Part shown: in pieces, positions 1-12,824 of the stretch
Numbering within the stretch: the first letter of the stretch is position 1
Layout of the letters: each line of letters starts with the position of its first letter
Assembly (NCBI GenBank): GCA_025766275.1
Contig: JAFKAC010000002.1
Location: forward strand, 2,480,001-2,544,000
Origin: Lactarius indigo
Taxonomy: Eukaryota > Basidiomycota > Agaricomycetes > Russulales > Russulaceae
Length of the DNA: 64,000 nt
Reading direction: 5' to 3'
Position numbers and translations under genes: made by a program
Notes under the pieces: generated by a model
What the model saw: only the letters and a program-made list of their open reading frames with translations
The model's database searches: none
What the model was told of the DNA's origin: nothing

Positions 1-187
1 AGCATACTAGAAGCCAAGCTGTTGTCCTGAATGATGGTAGCGCGTCGTTATCACAATAGCTATTGGAGCCCCGAGAGACCGTCTTTGCACACAGTGGACC
101 GAGAGGGGGAGAAGTGTTGTATATTAGGCAGTAACAGTCATTGAGGGCATCGGGCAACGATCGATAGTAGGAATATCGCTTTCACGT

Positions 188-1866
188 TCATTTAACCCGA
201 ACCCTGTAGCTGTTAGTGATTCCCGCAAGCACCCAACTGTGTCCAATGACGTAGATGAGACCACAAAGCCACAAGCGCCGGAAGATTGGCTCTCCCAAAA
301 ATTCAACCTTGTATGCCTGGCTAAGCCATAACGCTTGGGTCCCTATCCAACTCGTGAGGTACTTGGACGAACGAAAATCTCGACATCGAAAGATGAGGGA
401 TAAGGAGAGGTAGGAATAATAGATACCAGAGGAAGTACTGGAATCGAGGGTTATTCTAAACAAGTTCACGTAACGAAAGGGTAAAGTGCTGCCCATACCT
501 GCGAGGTGCAAACCTTGTTGAAGATAACGAATGCCGCCGTCTGGATGAACCACCCCAAAATCATGTCCTGCCTTGTGCGAACGAAGAACAAGCCAGAACC
601 CAGGGACAGGAATAGTTGGGTGAGAAAGCTCGTCAAGGGCGACCGAATGAGCCTTTCCCACATGGCCAGCGGAGTGGTGGCGGACGTTGGAATGCTTGGG
701 TGCTGTGAGATAAATGAGGTAGAAATACGGCGAGAAATTGTGTCGATGATCGAGCCGATGGAGATGGTAAAGATACGTTTCGTAGAGGAATGGGTATCCC
801 CAGCTGACCGTCAAAAAAAGGGCATGAGCAGCAGAAATCTCAACCGACGGAACGTAACTCACATGAGATACATTAAAAGACCAAGTATGAAGAAAGTACC
901 AGCGCTGATCCCCGCGAACCGCACAGTCCTCGCGGTTACAAAGACATCGATGTATTGGATCATTCGGGGGAATATGCCTCGCGGCCGATCCTTCTGACCG
1001 CTACGCTGGTGTTCCATGGCAATGACCCCGACACACGACACGCCATAGATAACGGGATATATCTTCCAGTGCGTGCTGAGTCCGAGAAGGATGGCGGCCG
1101 CGTCCCACCGTCCACGCAAAGCGCAGAAAAGAGTAAGAAGTACGAAGAGGGTCAGTACAGACTCTGAAGACCCCCTAGTTGAGATACCGATCACAATAGG
1201 GTTCAGAAGGTGGAGGGCTACCATGAGGGTGGCATGACATGACTCGGTCTCCGATATGGGAACCGCTACACTGATCTTGCTATCTCCGTCCACTTCCAGG
1301 TGACCACGGGACGACGTCGGATGTCGTCGACACGAGGAGGGTGCGTGAACTGTTGCTTCGGCACGGGGACGAGCGATCGGTAGGATTATAGAGACCAGCA
1401 GCTTGTGCATGAGCATCCCTGCGAGGATGTCACATCCCGCGAAAAGATATTTCCCGAAAGATTTGTGCAGCCACCTGTTGGGCGAAAGAAGCAATGCCAA
1501 CAAGGGAGTGTAGCGGTAGGTCTCTCGGTGATAAGGGCTGAACGGATATCGATACCCGGGGGTAGCGTCAGGTTTGCGTATGACTAGACGTAAACACGAA
1601 AGCACGCACTCTCCGATATTAAACCATTTCCCGAGAGGACCCTGGGCACGATTCGTGGGACTGGGGGTCAGGGTGAAGGAAGTTGCATCGGTGAAGACCA
1701 AGTAATCGACGTCGGTGTACTTCACGAGTGAACGAGCATCGTGCCACTCGCTGTACAGGATTAGGGCGACACGGACGACGCTCGAAAAGATAAGAAGCGT
1801 CCTAATCGAAGAGACAACACGAAAAACAATATTTCGCTTCGGCCATTTGTTATTTGCCATTAACAT
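188..1866 (-). CDS. GPI14: GPI mannosyltransferase I catalytic subunit (PIG-M/GPI14)
   Basis: Adds the first mannose to the GPI anchor from dolichol-phosphate-mannose on the ER luminal side (GT50 family). The first exon carries SEWHDARSLVKYTDVDY, which holds the DxD motif expected in the first luminal loop. Further exons give RETYRYTPLLALLL, LNPIVIGISTRGSSES, THWKIYPVIYG and the family hallmark HNFSPYFYLIYL, followed by QALWLSQAYKVEFLGE near the C-terminus. It is a multi-span membrane protein of about 420 residues, normal for the family. I start at the ATG at 1866 (MLMANNKW); the codons upstream in frame lack an ATG. An intron near 1560-1620 is in frame and could be misread as coding. One extra base near 362 breaks the frame between MSRFSFVQ and YLTSWIGT. 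Function is secure; exact exon ends are approximate. Confidence 0.88.
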
Positions 1867-2137
1867 GCCAATGCACTGCACACAGTTGTGCACGACACGG
1901 TAGAGGTCAGAGAACGCGTGACTCGGCGTCACCAGAAATGGACAACGCGCTTTTGGCAAGTGAAAAGCGCCGGCGAGTGACGTGGCAAAACGTAATTATA
2001 CTCTCACAAGCAAAGTCAAATTATACTGGCGAATGAAAAAGGACAGAGGAGAAGTGGCCATTAAAATCTGAGCACAAAAGTTCTAGAAAGACGATACTAT
2101 TCTTGCAGCGACCCTAATGGAAACACCAAGGAGACCC

Positions 2138-3106
<969 letters not shown>

Positions 3107-5987
3107 TGTGTGGAGGTCGATGAATTGGTTGCAGAGCAAGGAGAGTTGTTCCGGGTCGTTCGGGTAAGAGCAGTGTGTTAAAGCTCTGCACTGCGTCACC
3201 TGCGTGACAGGCCAGGTGTCACAGACTACGTGGAGAGACGCGTGCTCCTGTCGCGTCTCCTTGTCCACGCCACTCATCCACTGCACTCAAGCCTATCATT
3301 CCTTCCCATGCCTTCCCGATGGTCTCCAACGCTCTTGGCCATCCCGCTCCTCCGGTCATCAATGGTCTTCCACGACTTCGTTCAGTCAGTTCGCAGCCAA
3401 CATGATCCATTCCGCTACCGGAATGACATCTAACCCTAAGTAATCATCGGCTCCCTCTCCATCCCCACTCGGTCAAACCTGGCCCGTTCATCCGCTTTCG
3501 GACGTGTGCGGCAGTCCTACGCGTTGCTGGAGTCGCATTGGCGTTTTATTGGCGTCTGAATACAGACAATCCTGTGCCCGAGGCTGCCCGATCGACCTTT
3601 CTTCGCTTGCCATGACTTACTCACCGCCGTCCTTTCGCGTCTCCGAAAAGTGCTTCCTTGTCACACACCGCCCCTCCTTCCCTTCGACGCACGCACAGAT
3701 CCCTGTCATGTACTGCCTCGGGACCCTGGTACTTAGTCGACTCGCATCTACCCCCCACCGACGAATTACCGGACAGCGCGTATTCCACGGGGGTAGGTGC
3801 AGTGACAAGTTACGAGGAAGGCGGTGCCGGAACGACGTGGGATCGCGCGTCCAAAGTGGAGTGGGCTAGACATTGGAGTACCAGAGATGCGTCCGGGTTA
3901 TATCTTGGACGTCCGGTGGGAAATGAGCAAGCTACGTACAAGGTCTAGGCATTGTCCTCTCGCAGCCCAGGTTACGCACAAATTGCTTTGACGCGATTCC
4001 AATTTCCTGGTGCCTTCCTGTCTGTTTTTCTTGCGTCAAGCCTTCGCGTTCCACCTGCACAAGCAACTTCGGTTGCGCAAGCGGATATATACCAGTGTTC
4101 CTCTGGAACTAGACCACCACACTGGATGCGAGGTAGCCAGGGTTTTGGCCCTACTTGAGCTCTGCTCGACCCGGTGACCCTTCCGTGGATTTGCTCGCCG
4201 TGGGCCGCCTCGTTCCTTATGCTGCGCTCTGTCACAAGAGGCTGTCGCAAAGGAACGAGGATAGGGGCCCGGAAGCGTTTTCGAACGTTGCTTAATCTGC
4301 ATGGCTTCGTGGCGAACGAACAGTGGACCAAAGCCCATTCTTGATTTGGTGGAAGACGGGTACGCACAGGGAAGCATGCAACAGGAATGAACATGGTCGC
4401 GTCACTGCAGTGTCATGTAGTGTGTGAGGGTGTCCCTTGGCTTTCAAGTGGCCCCGGACTCAGTGTATCGCACGGCAGTGGCCCCCTTGAGGAGGCTTCA
4501 CAGCTGGATCTTGGAACCGCTGTCGTGTACATCCACCCACCCCCAACTGCGACCCTATCCCACACAGATAGGCGCACTACGACACTCCCGTGCTGAGTAA
4601 CCCTTCCCTCATCGTGGGCACTATGATCTCCGATGTCTTCCCACACCTCGGGTCGGCTTGAAGCTGCCGTTGACGCACTTCTGCAAGAAAGGCACACGTT
4701 TCCATCCTTCGTCATACAGCCCGTCCGCGACGACGCGTCTCCTTGAGCTGGTCCCGCTTATCGCGAATGCTCTTCCACACCCTTTTCGACAAGATAACAT
4801 CTCGTCTTTCTCGTTTCGGTGCAGTACCAGTTGCTCGACGACTCTTCCCCCGGTGATACCTACCTGCACGTGGCCGCGCTTTCACGCGCACTTGAGCATT
4901 CCTGAATTGTGATGCCCTGCGGGGTGCTGCAAAGAGCTGCGTGCTCGCCGTCAGGATTGTCTCGAGTGGCGCGTTGGGAGTCGCCATGTCGCGTGCGGTG
5001 AGGATCGCCGTGTGGTGCGGATGAGGGCATCGCGGTCTCACTGCCCATTCGAGGAGAGGAGTGTCGCCGGGGGTCACACACAGGAAATTCGAGCGCGGTA
5101 TGCGATCCAGTTCGGAGCGGAGAGCGGGCCCTGTGCGCTGCTGTGCACAGCGGCGAGAAGATCAATGGAGGCGTCGTGGCGAGCGGAAGCGCGACAGACT
5201 TCGCCGTGCCTGGGAAGTCAAGAGACGAGCCCATAGGCTCACGGTGGACAGAAACGTCGCGTGCCCTGCGCCGCGCGGAGTATGTGAAGAGCTAGGGTTG
5301 GGCGAACGCGCGGCGTGGTCGCAAGACTAGTGGCGTAGCGGGGGAAGCTAAGCTTCGAGAGACGGGTCGGCTGTGCTGACGATACCATAATTTTTTCCAC
5401 TCTTATCGCTTTCGCAGCGATTCAAAGACCATCCTTTTTGCCAAAGGGAAAGAAAGGTAGGCGAATTCATTTTGTCCATTTTATAGTACCCCCCCGAATT
5501 GAGAGAACGATATTTGTGTCATGAGTGTGCTACAACTATGCTGCACCAGTGGATTCGTGAATGACATTTCGTCGTATGTTCAGGCCCACTTTTGGGCATT
5601 CAATAAATTCTACTCGAGTTGGGCAGTTAAATTTTTAAACGAACCGATGTGGATAGATTATTGGAAGTGTCCAGATCCTCCAAGTTTTCGCGTGCAGTTA
5701 ATGTCAAACATACGAGCGAAGAGGGAAAACTCATGGTAAAGACATTACTTGGAACATTGTAGGAAAGGTCTGACACACACTCGACGTAAAGAAAGAGACG
5801 GAGCGTGTTCTTATACCCAACCAGGGTTGTTCTGCGCCAGACTGAATCACCTCGTCCTTGCGTGGGCAAGATCGGCAGAACGGGTACTGTCTAAGAAAGT
5901 CGCGCTAACAAAACGGTAAACCTCTCTCGTCCTCCTTTTATAACTCGTTGGCTATTATTTACGACTGTTGTGTCTCTCTCGTCACCC
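3107..5987. other. 2.9 kb stretch without a confident gene
   Basis: This lies between the start of SAR1 and the start of ATG15, so it must hold both promoters. It has several unrelated open frames, the longest about 120-140 codons. None has a recognisable domain or a convincing exon chain. The part from about 4700 to 5240 is GC-rich, and its minus-strand frame is Arg/Pro/Ala-rich (4712-5077), which is typical of chance frames. The best candidate for a real exon is at 3658-3948 and is listed separately. From 5340 to 5960 the sequence is AT-richer and looks like ordinary upstream DNA. Confidence 0.5.
3658..3948 (+). CDS. Possible exon of an unrecognised small protein
   Basis: The second half of this open frame reads like real protein: EEGGAGTTWDRASKVEWARH followed by WSTRDASGLYLGRPVGNEQ and a stop at 3946-3948. 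It has acidic, aromatic and charged residues in a balanced mix, unlike the low-complexity chance frames nearby. An upstream frame around 3470-3555 (SSAFGRVRQSYALLESHWRF) could be a preceding exon joined by an intron, which would give a small secreted or organellar protein, but I could not make a consistent splice chain. I do not recognise a family. It may be non-coding. Confidence 0.25.
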   Translation: MSHTAPPSLRRTHRSLSCTASGPWYLVDSHLPPTDELPDSAYSTGVGAVTSYEEGGAGTTWDRASKVEWARHWSTRDASGLYLGRPVGNEQATYKV

Positions 5988-7265
5988 ATGAAGACGACAA
6001 CGCCGTTCGTTGTATTCCTATTACATTGTCTCGTAGCGGCCGCTCAGCCCCATTCTCAGCCTATCGTCGTTTCACCTGCACATCAGTATAACTGCGGCCC
6101 TACCATACCCGCGTCGTTTCACCACATACCCTCCTTACCCAATACACTCGTACCATCATGGACATTGAGGGCAGTTCCGACCACAGTGTACCGCCCTAGA
6201 TCTCAAGAGTCTCTGAAACACCCAGCATGGGAGCCCGTGGAGGTACTCGGACCCGATGTTCAGGATAGGCACACGCTTTCTCAGCTCGCGCGCATCAGCG
6301 GAAACGCCTACGCACTTCCGGGTCAAAAGAACTGGTACGATGTGGATTCTGCCTGGAACCTCGTAAGTCGTCATCATCGCCACCCACCGTCTCTCTGTTT
6401 AATCACTCAGATTAATGGAAGAGCTTTCCTTTTGGTTGGGAAGATTCTACCGAAGGATTTCGTGGACACGTCTTTTTGTCTCCCGACAATGGCACTGCGA
6501 TCCTCTCTATAAAGGGTACGACGGTCCAAGGCCCGACCTCAAAGAAGGACAAGTTCAACGACAATCTTCTGTTTTCCTGCTGTTGTGCGCGCAGTTGATT
6601 TCTCTTGGATCTTCTCAACCGTTTGCGATTGCTTCTCTGGACATTGGACCTGCGACAACACCTGTCTGACCCAAGCATTAATTGAAGATAGCTTGTTTTA
6701 CTCCGTTGGCATGGTATACCCCAAATTCCGTTGATTTGCCTTTCTCTCACACGCATTTCAGAACTTGGTGAAGAACTTGACACTCCAGTACCCGGACGCC
6801 AATATCTGGCTCGTCGGCCACTCTCTTGGCGGTGCCCTTGCGTCTTTGCTGGGCACGACTTTTGGTCTTCCCGTTGTCGCATTTGAATCTCCAGGCGAGC
6901 GCCTCGCCGCTCGGCGTCTACACCTACCTTTGCCTCCCCCGTCGAACACATCAGGTCTTCCAGTCACACCAGTTACACATGTCTACCACAATGCGGATCC
7001 AATACCACAGGGTGCTTGTACCGGCTTTCGTTCCGCCTGTGCTTCAGCAGGCTACGCTCTGGAGACGCGATGTCATTTAGGCAAGAGCATTGTTTATGAC
7101 ACAGTGGGCAAGTTAGGCTGGCGAGTTTCAGTACAAAGCCATCCAATCAAGGAGGTCATTTTACGTGTCATAGAAGGCGACCAACAATGGGAGGAAGGTC
7201 GGGACGTTCCTTTGGCGGTTGAAGAGGTTGATTGTATAGTGAGATCACTTGGTGACTTTGTATGA
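5988..7265 (+). CDS. ATG15: Vacuolar/autophagic body lipase ATG15-like
   Basis: Class 3 (alpha/beta hydrolase) phospholipase that breaks autophagic bodies and MVB vesicles in the vacuole. The ATG at 5988 opens [19 protein letters not shown], an N-terminal membrane anchor. Conserved blocks follow: [50 protein letters not shown], the serine elbow [16 protein letters not shown], and [14 protein letters not shown] with [13 protein letters not shown], which is characteristic of ATG15. The likely catalytic His is in VQSHPIKEV. An intron at about 6363-6410 and another ending at 6762 (acceptor TTTCAG) can be placed. One extra base at about 6593, between CCCAR and VDFSWIF, breaks the frame inside a conserved block. 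The protein is short (about 380 residues) compared with yeast Atg15. Confidence 0.85.
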
Positions 7266-7454
7266 CTTGCACGGGCTGACGCGACATCGTCATCTAGGAT
7301 TGTTATAAATGGGAGTTCGGCGAATTCAAGAACGGGACATCATGAGCGATGTATATTTGACACTGCCCCTGCACACTTCTAAGGATATACTGTAACAATA
7401 TGATACCTTGAGCTGGGTTCTAGAATCCCACTCAATGGATTGTGTATAAAGTTG

Positions 7455-9205
7455 TTAACGGACGAGCTCAGCTCCCCCGATCCACCGGCCCTGGACGTAA
7501 ACCCTCCTTATGTTCCGATCATCACCTGTGAAGAGGAATCGTTCCAACCACACCTCTAGCTCCTTGTTCTTGACGTGTTTTATATTGAGCTCTTCATCGA
7601 GATCCCACAGCCCCGGATTGCCTGTATCCCCACGGACGCTGACCAGCAGAGCATCAAACGCCTTTCCTGGAGAGAACGACCCTATGCGGTCTTCTAACCC
7701 ACAGACTCTGGCGCCGCCAAGCGTAGCGAGATAGAGCAATGTCGCAAGGGGAAGCTGGCGGCTTGCGTATGACGTCGTAGCTGAGGGTCTAGCAGGGTGT
7801 TGTATTCCCACTATTTTCGACGCGATAGAAGCGTGTTGAATTGCAGTGAGAATGGAAGGAGAGAAACCGCCGGAGACGTCCGTGCCCAGGCCGACCTGCG
7901 TCCGAGGTTAATTCAGCAACCCTGCCGGTGAACAGAATCAATCAGCCACCTTGATTCCGCGGTCGATGAGTTTGCCAACGGGGCACACCCCGCTGCGTAA
8001 GTTGAAATTGCTCGTCGGGCAATGGCTCACCCCCGCGTCCCTTTCCTTCAACAATGCAATTTCGTCCTCTCCCAAGTGGACCGCATGCGCGAGTATCGTG
8101 CGTGGGCCAAGAAGTCCGTGTCTGTCGTACACATCTGCGTACGAGGTAGCCTCGGGGAACAACTGGAGTGTTTGTCGGACTTCTTCCTGGTTTTCGGATA
8201 TGTGCGTCTGGATCCGGAGAGAAGGGTCGGCGCTTGCGATGGCCCCAAGTTTGGACATGAGAGGCCTCGAGCACGACATTGCGAACCGGGGTGTCAGCAC
8301 GGGCTCCACGAGGCGTGGGAAGGGGAGCGAGCGAATATGAGAAATGAGGGCGTTCGTTGCGTCGATTGAACTGGAGACCGATGGTTCCACGTAGTCATGC
8401 AGCGAATTGTGGTCCATGTTACATTTCTAGATAGAGGGAGATCCACGGAAAGAATCGCTTCGGCCTCGAGATTAAGAGGGTATCAGACAGATATCACGCA
8501 CCCCCACGAAGGCACGCTGGCCTAGAGAACGAGGATAAGGTTGGAATGCGAGAACGAGGTCGAAACTACTAACCGTAGCTGTTAACGATCTCCGCAAGTT
8601 TCTTGGTAGCTTCGAGATGTAATGTTCCATAGTAGCAACAAGTCGTCGTCTGGCTTCGGAATCAGTCGCTTGCTGTTACGAAGAAAGGGACTATCGGGGT
8701 ACCCCGGATTTGATGATTCGCTCTACTATTTTGGTGTACGCTCGATGGGCAAAGTCCGCATCGGCGAATCGAGCCTCCATAGGGAACGTTACTTCCTTTA
8801 GCCAGTCAAGTAGTTCATACTGTTGACCGCTAGTTTCGAAATTGTGTGTATGATCGTTGCACGCAAACGATGCATGCGCTCACCTGCCGATGTTCGGGAC
8901 TTGAGGTGCATGCTGCAGAGATCGCCAAAACATGAATGAGCGTACTTCGGGTTGCAGACGCACGCACCGTATGGGTATCTACGAAACCTGGGAGGATAAA
9001 CTCTCCGTGCTTGAGAGCGACGAGTGGCGTATCGAGCGAGCCGTGCCGAGCGAGAACGTCCTTGGACCGAACTCGGGTGTACGTTATCTTCGATCCAGTC
9101 TATTGTTCCGTTCGCGGCGACTGCCAAGAGAGAGTTTGGCAGAAGCAGGAGTGACGAGGTCGATTTAGGATTGACGAGCGGGCCATAGAAGACCGTGGAT
9201 GACAT
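7455..9205 (-). CDS. GUD1: Guanine deaminase
   Basis: Deaminates guanine to xanthine in purine salvage (amidohydrolase superfamily, Zn-dependent). From the start MSSTVFYGPLVNPKS it runs through the beta-sandwich part, then FILPGFVDTHT, an intron, and HAPQVPNIG, which together rebuild the metal-binding HxH. Later blocks are MDHNSLHDYVEPS, IQTHISENQEEV, GPRTILAHAVHL, DAGVSHCPTSNFNLRSG and the intron-split D of the GLGTDVSGG-type motif near 7895. The C-terminus ends VYVQGRWIGGAELVR. All hallmark metal ligands are visible. One extra base near 9061 shifts the frame between HPSSVQ and DVLARHG. It diverges from the hypothetical gene at 9277 over about 70 bp, so the promoter is probably shared. Confidence 0.9.
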
Positions 9206-9276
9206 CGCAAGTCAAGTATTAAATTTAAAATATAAGCGGCTTGTCTCGTCCTCCTCTCGGCGCTCACCCCACTATC
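9206..9276. promoter_or_regulatory. Short divergent intergenic region with TATA-like stretch
   Basis: Seventy-one bases separate two divergent start codons. The stretch is AT-rich (AAATTTAAAATATAAG around 9217-9235) in an otherwise GC-rich area, so it probably holds the core promoter for both genes. No specific factor site is recognisable. Confidence 0.4.
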
Positions 9277-10000
9277 ATGCCTTCCCTTCGCCGCACCCTC
9301 TCCACCCCTTCCGTCAGGGTGTCTCCTTACCCCTCTCTGACCTCGCGCTCACAACGCCCCCACCGCCGATCCTCCGGTTCTGACCTGTCCGCCCGCAAGG
9401 TTCCTGGCGGATATCGACTGGTGGCGTGTCGCCGATGGTCAGCGCGAGAAAAACGAGGAGGAGGAAGGGGGGGAGGGTGAGGGTGATGAGGAAGGTGACG
9501 ACGCGACAGGGGAGGCGACAAGTGTCCCCGTGGTGGACGCCCCCGCAGTCGCGGATCACAGCGAGAACGCCACCGCCGGGATCGAGCGTCCTTCTACCCC
9601 AGACGTCGGCGTGCGGATCTTTGGACTCGAATACAACTCACCACAGGTAATTCGACTGCTGCCGTCGAAACGCGTCCTCACTCTTTTTTAAAAAAACTGT
9701 GACAGCGGTCCATCGCGACGACTCCCCGCACCCCCACACGCCGTACCGTATCAGGGTCCTCAGTATCATCTCTCGAGTCTACACCAGAGGTACTACGCAC
9801 TCCTCCTCTCGAACGCCCATCCTTTGCGGGCATGGGCTTCGCGGACCCTGGGCCAGGGATCCCTCTCTTTCACATACGCTTGGCGTCTCTCGGCGCTCTC
9901 CCGTTTGTCCCAAAACTACGTCGCCCCCGAAATTGGCGACCAGGATGAGGTCCCGATCTTGGCCGACTCCCTGATTTGTCACGACGACCTTTTTGCTTGA
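9277..10000 (+). CDS. Conserved basidiomycete hypothetical protein
   Basis: The ATG at 9277 opens MPSLRRTLSTPSVRVSPYPS, a Ser/Arg/Pro-rich N-terminus, followed by RRSSGSDLSARKV. The next block, LADIDWWRVADGQRE, looks conserved, and an acidic run of Glu/Gly/Asp follows. After an intron (donor GTAATT at about 9648, acceptor GACAG at 9709) comes SSVSSLESTPEVLRTPPLER. The reading frame changes near 9403, where one extra C separates ARKV from LADIDWW, and again towards the 3' end. I place the stop at 9998-10000 (ICHDDLFA), but 9946-9948 is an alternative. No known domain is visible and the protein is mostly disordered. From memory I believe agaricomycetes share proteins of this layout; that is recollection, not evidence. 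Confidence 0.5.
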
Positions 10001-10806
10001 GGGCCACACCACACCATTCATCCAGAGCTACCTCATCCATCCATAATATCTTGTTTTTTTTGAGTATCCTCTACATCCTCCCCCGAAAAAACACATCGGA
10101 ATAGCACACGGACCGTCGTGTCTTCGGCGTCTTGGTTCTCATTTCGAGAAGTCTGTGGCTACTCCCGTCCTTCTCTGAACATGCGGCAAAGGTCATTGTT
10201 CTTCGCACACTCTTCGTTCATCTACGCACTCCATCTACCACAATTTACTTGTAATCTCAAGGTCTTGATTGGTCGCAGACGGCCGTGGTGCTAGCACTTT
10301 TTTTTTAAACCTTCACGACTTGTATACGATGCGCGATCGTATATCACATTTTGATACCCACTTTCCTCTACCCCTCCCTGAAGAATCACTTGTCCTCGTT
10401 CTCTACTTGTCCGCATTCCATCCATCCATTCTTGCTAATGACAGCAGTCCCTTCCATTGGTTACTATGCGGCATCTGTCTGTACGCATTAGACACGCATC
10501 CATTCCTCTATTACATGCCTCTCGTCTATCACGTTTTGATAATTCGCCTCCACTCTGTTTCGTTGTGACGTTCTTCCCTAGCAACAATTATCATGTTATC
10601 GTGCAAAAGCGTGCCTTTTCCCTGACAGCTTAGCACCCGCTCATAAATGTCGGTCTTAGAAGGAGATGCAGTCTTATCAAATGACACCCAATGCCGTCTT
10701 TACAAAATCGTATCATATTACATATCGAATCTAAGTACTGTAGTTGCACCTTCAAAGGATGGTGGACGCGGGATCACAGGGAGAAAGAGATGGCGTTTGG
10801 GTTCCT
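10001..10806. other. Intergenic stretch, no gene seen
   Basis: About 800 bp between the ends of two convergent genes. It is T-rich (several T runs at 10050 and 10295) with short chance frames only. A long 3' UTR for either neighbour would fit. Confidence 0.5.
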
Positions 10807-12607
10807 TCAACGTAACATCCCCGCTACAACCATCGGTCCGGACACTCTGCTCCAACGCGACTGTGCTAGAGGGCCATACCGTAGCGGTAAAGGGGACAAG
10901 TCTTCTTTAGGGAAGACTCGAGGCTGAGTGTTAGATATGGGAAAAGATGGCGGCAGCGGTGGCGGTGGCCCGTTACTCTTCTGAGGTAGCGGCTGTGGCT
11001 GGCCATGCCGCGTCTTCCATGCGTTTTTTATTGCCACAGAACGAGCGAGCAGCTGATGGAATGATAGCGATCAGCGTCGCTGCACTGGCCACGGCTCAGA
11101 AGTGCACTCACGTTATCCTTCTCAACGCCATCAGCGATGCTTTGAACGATGTTCTCCACAACAGAGCGATGATTGCCTTGTGGTTTGTCATCACGAAAGC
11201 GCATCATCCGCCAATGTTCGCCAGCAGTGTCCCAATGTACTTCGACGATGCGGTCGTCGATTTGTTCGCCACTGGCTTTTAAACTGAGGGAGAGTGAGTG
11301 CCGTTTATCAAGGAGGCGCGTGGTGGCTCGCTACACACCTTTCCCACTCGTCGTCATTCACGTGCATCTTGTCCCAGGGTTCGTATGTAGCTTTGGCGCC
11401 CTCTCCTCCACACCAGACGTGCAGAGCAAAGATTGGCTTTGCGTGCATGTCTGGCTTCGTCGGTGAACCAACAAGCGGTGGGAAACGTAAAACGAGCTTA
11501 AAGTCGATGGAATTCTCGGATGGGGGCTTCCACTTGAGTCTGTCAGAATGTCGGGCTCAGGTGATACGTGTCAATGTGAAGTTGGTAACAAACATATTTC
11601 GATCTGTTCCGGGAACATACGGCGTCGATACCGAAGTGTAGATTAAACCATCATTGCCATGCTGGAGATTCGGTATGTCGAGGAAGACTTTGTCGATCGA
11701 ATACGAGAAGTTGACCTCCTTGACCTGAATACTATGAGAGAATTGGCGTATTTCAAAGGCAGCTTATTAGCGAATCAAACTCACTCGAAAGGCTGGCTCT
11801 CTACCATGTGCGGATGATCACGGAGCATTTTGGCGTACGGTTTGGAGACATATTCTTTCAATCTCTGAAGGGAGCGTGCGTCAAGAATATTTGGTCCCCG
11901 AGGAGAGGACCACATACATAATATCTCTTGTCAAGTGTCTTGGACATGACGTTTTGATTGTCCACGACAAGGCAGTCGAAGCAAAGAAGACGTAAGGTTT
12001 CCTACAGGCAATGACGGTTCTTTGTTTCAACGCACACGAATAAGTTCACAAAGACGACATACGCGTTTTGTACGAGGGTCCACATCAATAACGAGTTCCG
12101 CGTCGAGAACGGTGCTCCGAAGAGGTCGTTCCGGGTGCTCGTAATGCGGAAAGAACAGGCCAGAGATTTCTCTGTATGTGTTGTGCCGGTCAACCTACAG
12201 CGGAATGAGTGAGCAGAAGGGGGGTGAGTAGACTCGACGGGCGTACGATGCAAACAATCTGCTCGCTCGTTTCAAGGTTGGTGAGGACGACAAGCAGGAC
12301 TCTGATGCCATCCGACTTTTCGCAAACCCAGTAGCTACGAGAACAGTCAGTCGGATATGACAACAGTGAGGTGGCACTCACTCCTCCTGCTCCAGTCTCT
12401 CAAGGTCTTTGGTGCTGAAGCTAACGGGTTGACTTCCCGGAAACCTGTAGTGTCACTTGAGTGGGTTCCGGTCTCGGAACGGAGGCGATGGGCGACAGAC
12501 CGGTCGTGGTTTAGACCACAGAGCGTGGCGACATGGCTGCGGAGCCAGGTATCATGCTCCGAATGTTTCGGGATGATATTTCCAGGGAGTTCAGGAATGC
12601 GGGACAT
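10807..12607 (-). CDS. CEG1: mRNA capping enzyme guanylyltransferase (alpha subunit)
   Basis: Transfers GMP to the 5' diphosphate end of nascent pol II transcripts. The start MSRIPELPGNIIPKHSEHD is followed, across an intron, by RFPGSQPVSFSTKDLERLEQ. The nucleophile motif is YWVCEKSDGIRVLL (KxDG with the catalytic Lys). Next come DRHNTYREISGLFFP, STVLDAELVIDVDP (motif IIIa) and LRLLCFDCLVVDNQNVMSKTL. The OB-fold part includes FSYSIDKVFLDIPNLQHGND, LKWKPPSENSIDFKLVLRF and IVEVHWDTAGEHWRMMRFRD. The tail ends in a Pro-rich segment (PPPPLPPSFP). At least eight introns are needed. All order and motif spacing fits fungal Ceg1. It is the monofunctional type, with no triphosphatase domain visible. 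Confidence 0.92.
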
Positions 12608-12824
12608 GCAGATGCAGATACATAACCAGAGTCAACCTGGTCACTTCGGGGCTGTGCTCATTCGCGCTCGTGCACGTGGCGTGCCCAGGCGAGGTTGGTA
12701 TTGTATGTGTACAGCAGCTATTATTTTGCCGGTCGCATGAGACAATGTGCAGACAACTGTAGATACCGGCGTATAGAAAACAGTATAGAAAACCACAACG
12801 AAGACGGCTCTCCACTCGGGATAT

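Noticed and set aside
188..1000. Possible separate small genes on the plus strand opposite GPI14 (for example 506-997)
   Set aside because: Overlaps conserved GPI14 exons and has no recognisable product.
4712..5077. Arg-rich minus-strand frame of about 120 codons that resembles a basic ribosomal-type protein
   Set aside because: Composition follows the local GC bias, no motif matches a known family, and no neighbouring exons support it.
6583..6593. A 10-nt GTGCGCGCAG stretch in ATG15 that looks like a tiny intron
   Set aside because: Removing it restores frame but deletes the conserved CCCAR residues; one extra base explains the break better and 10 nt is too short to splice.
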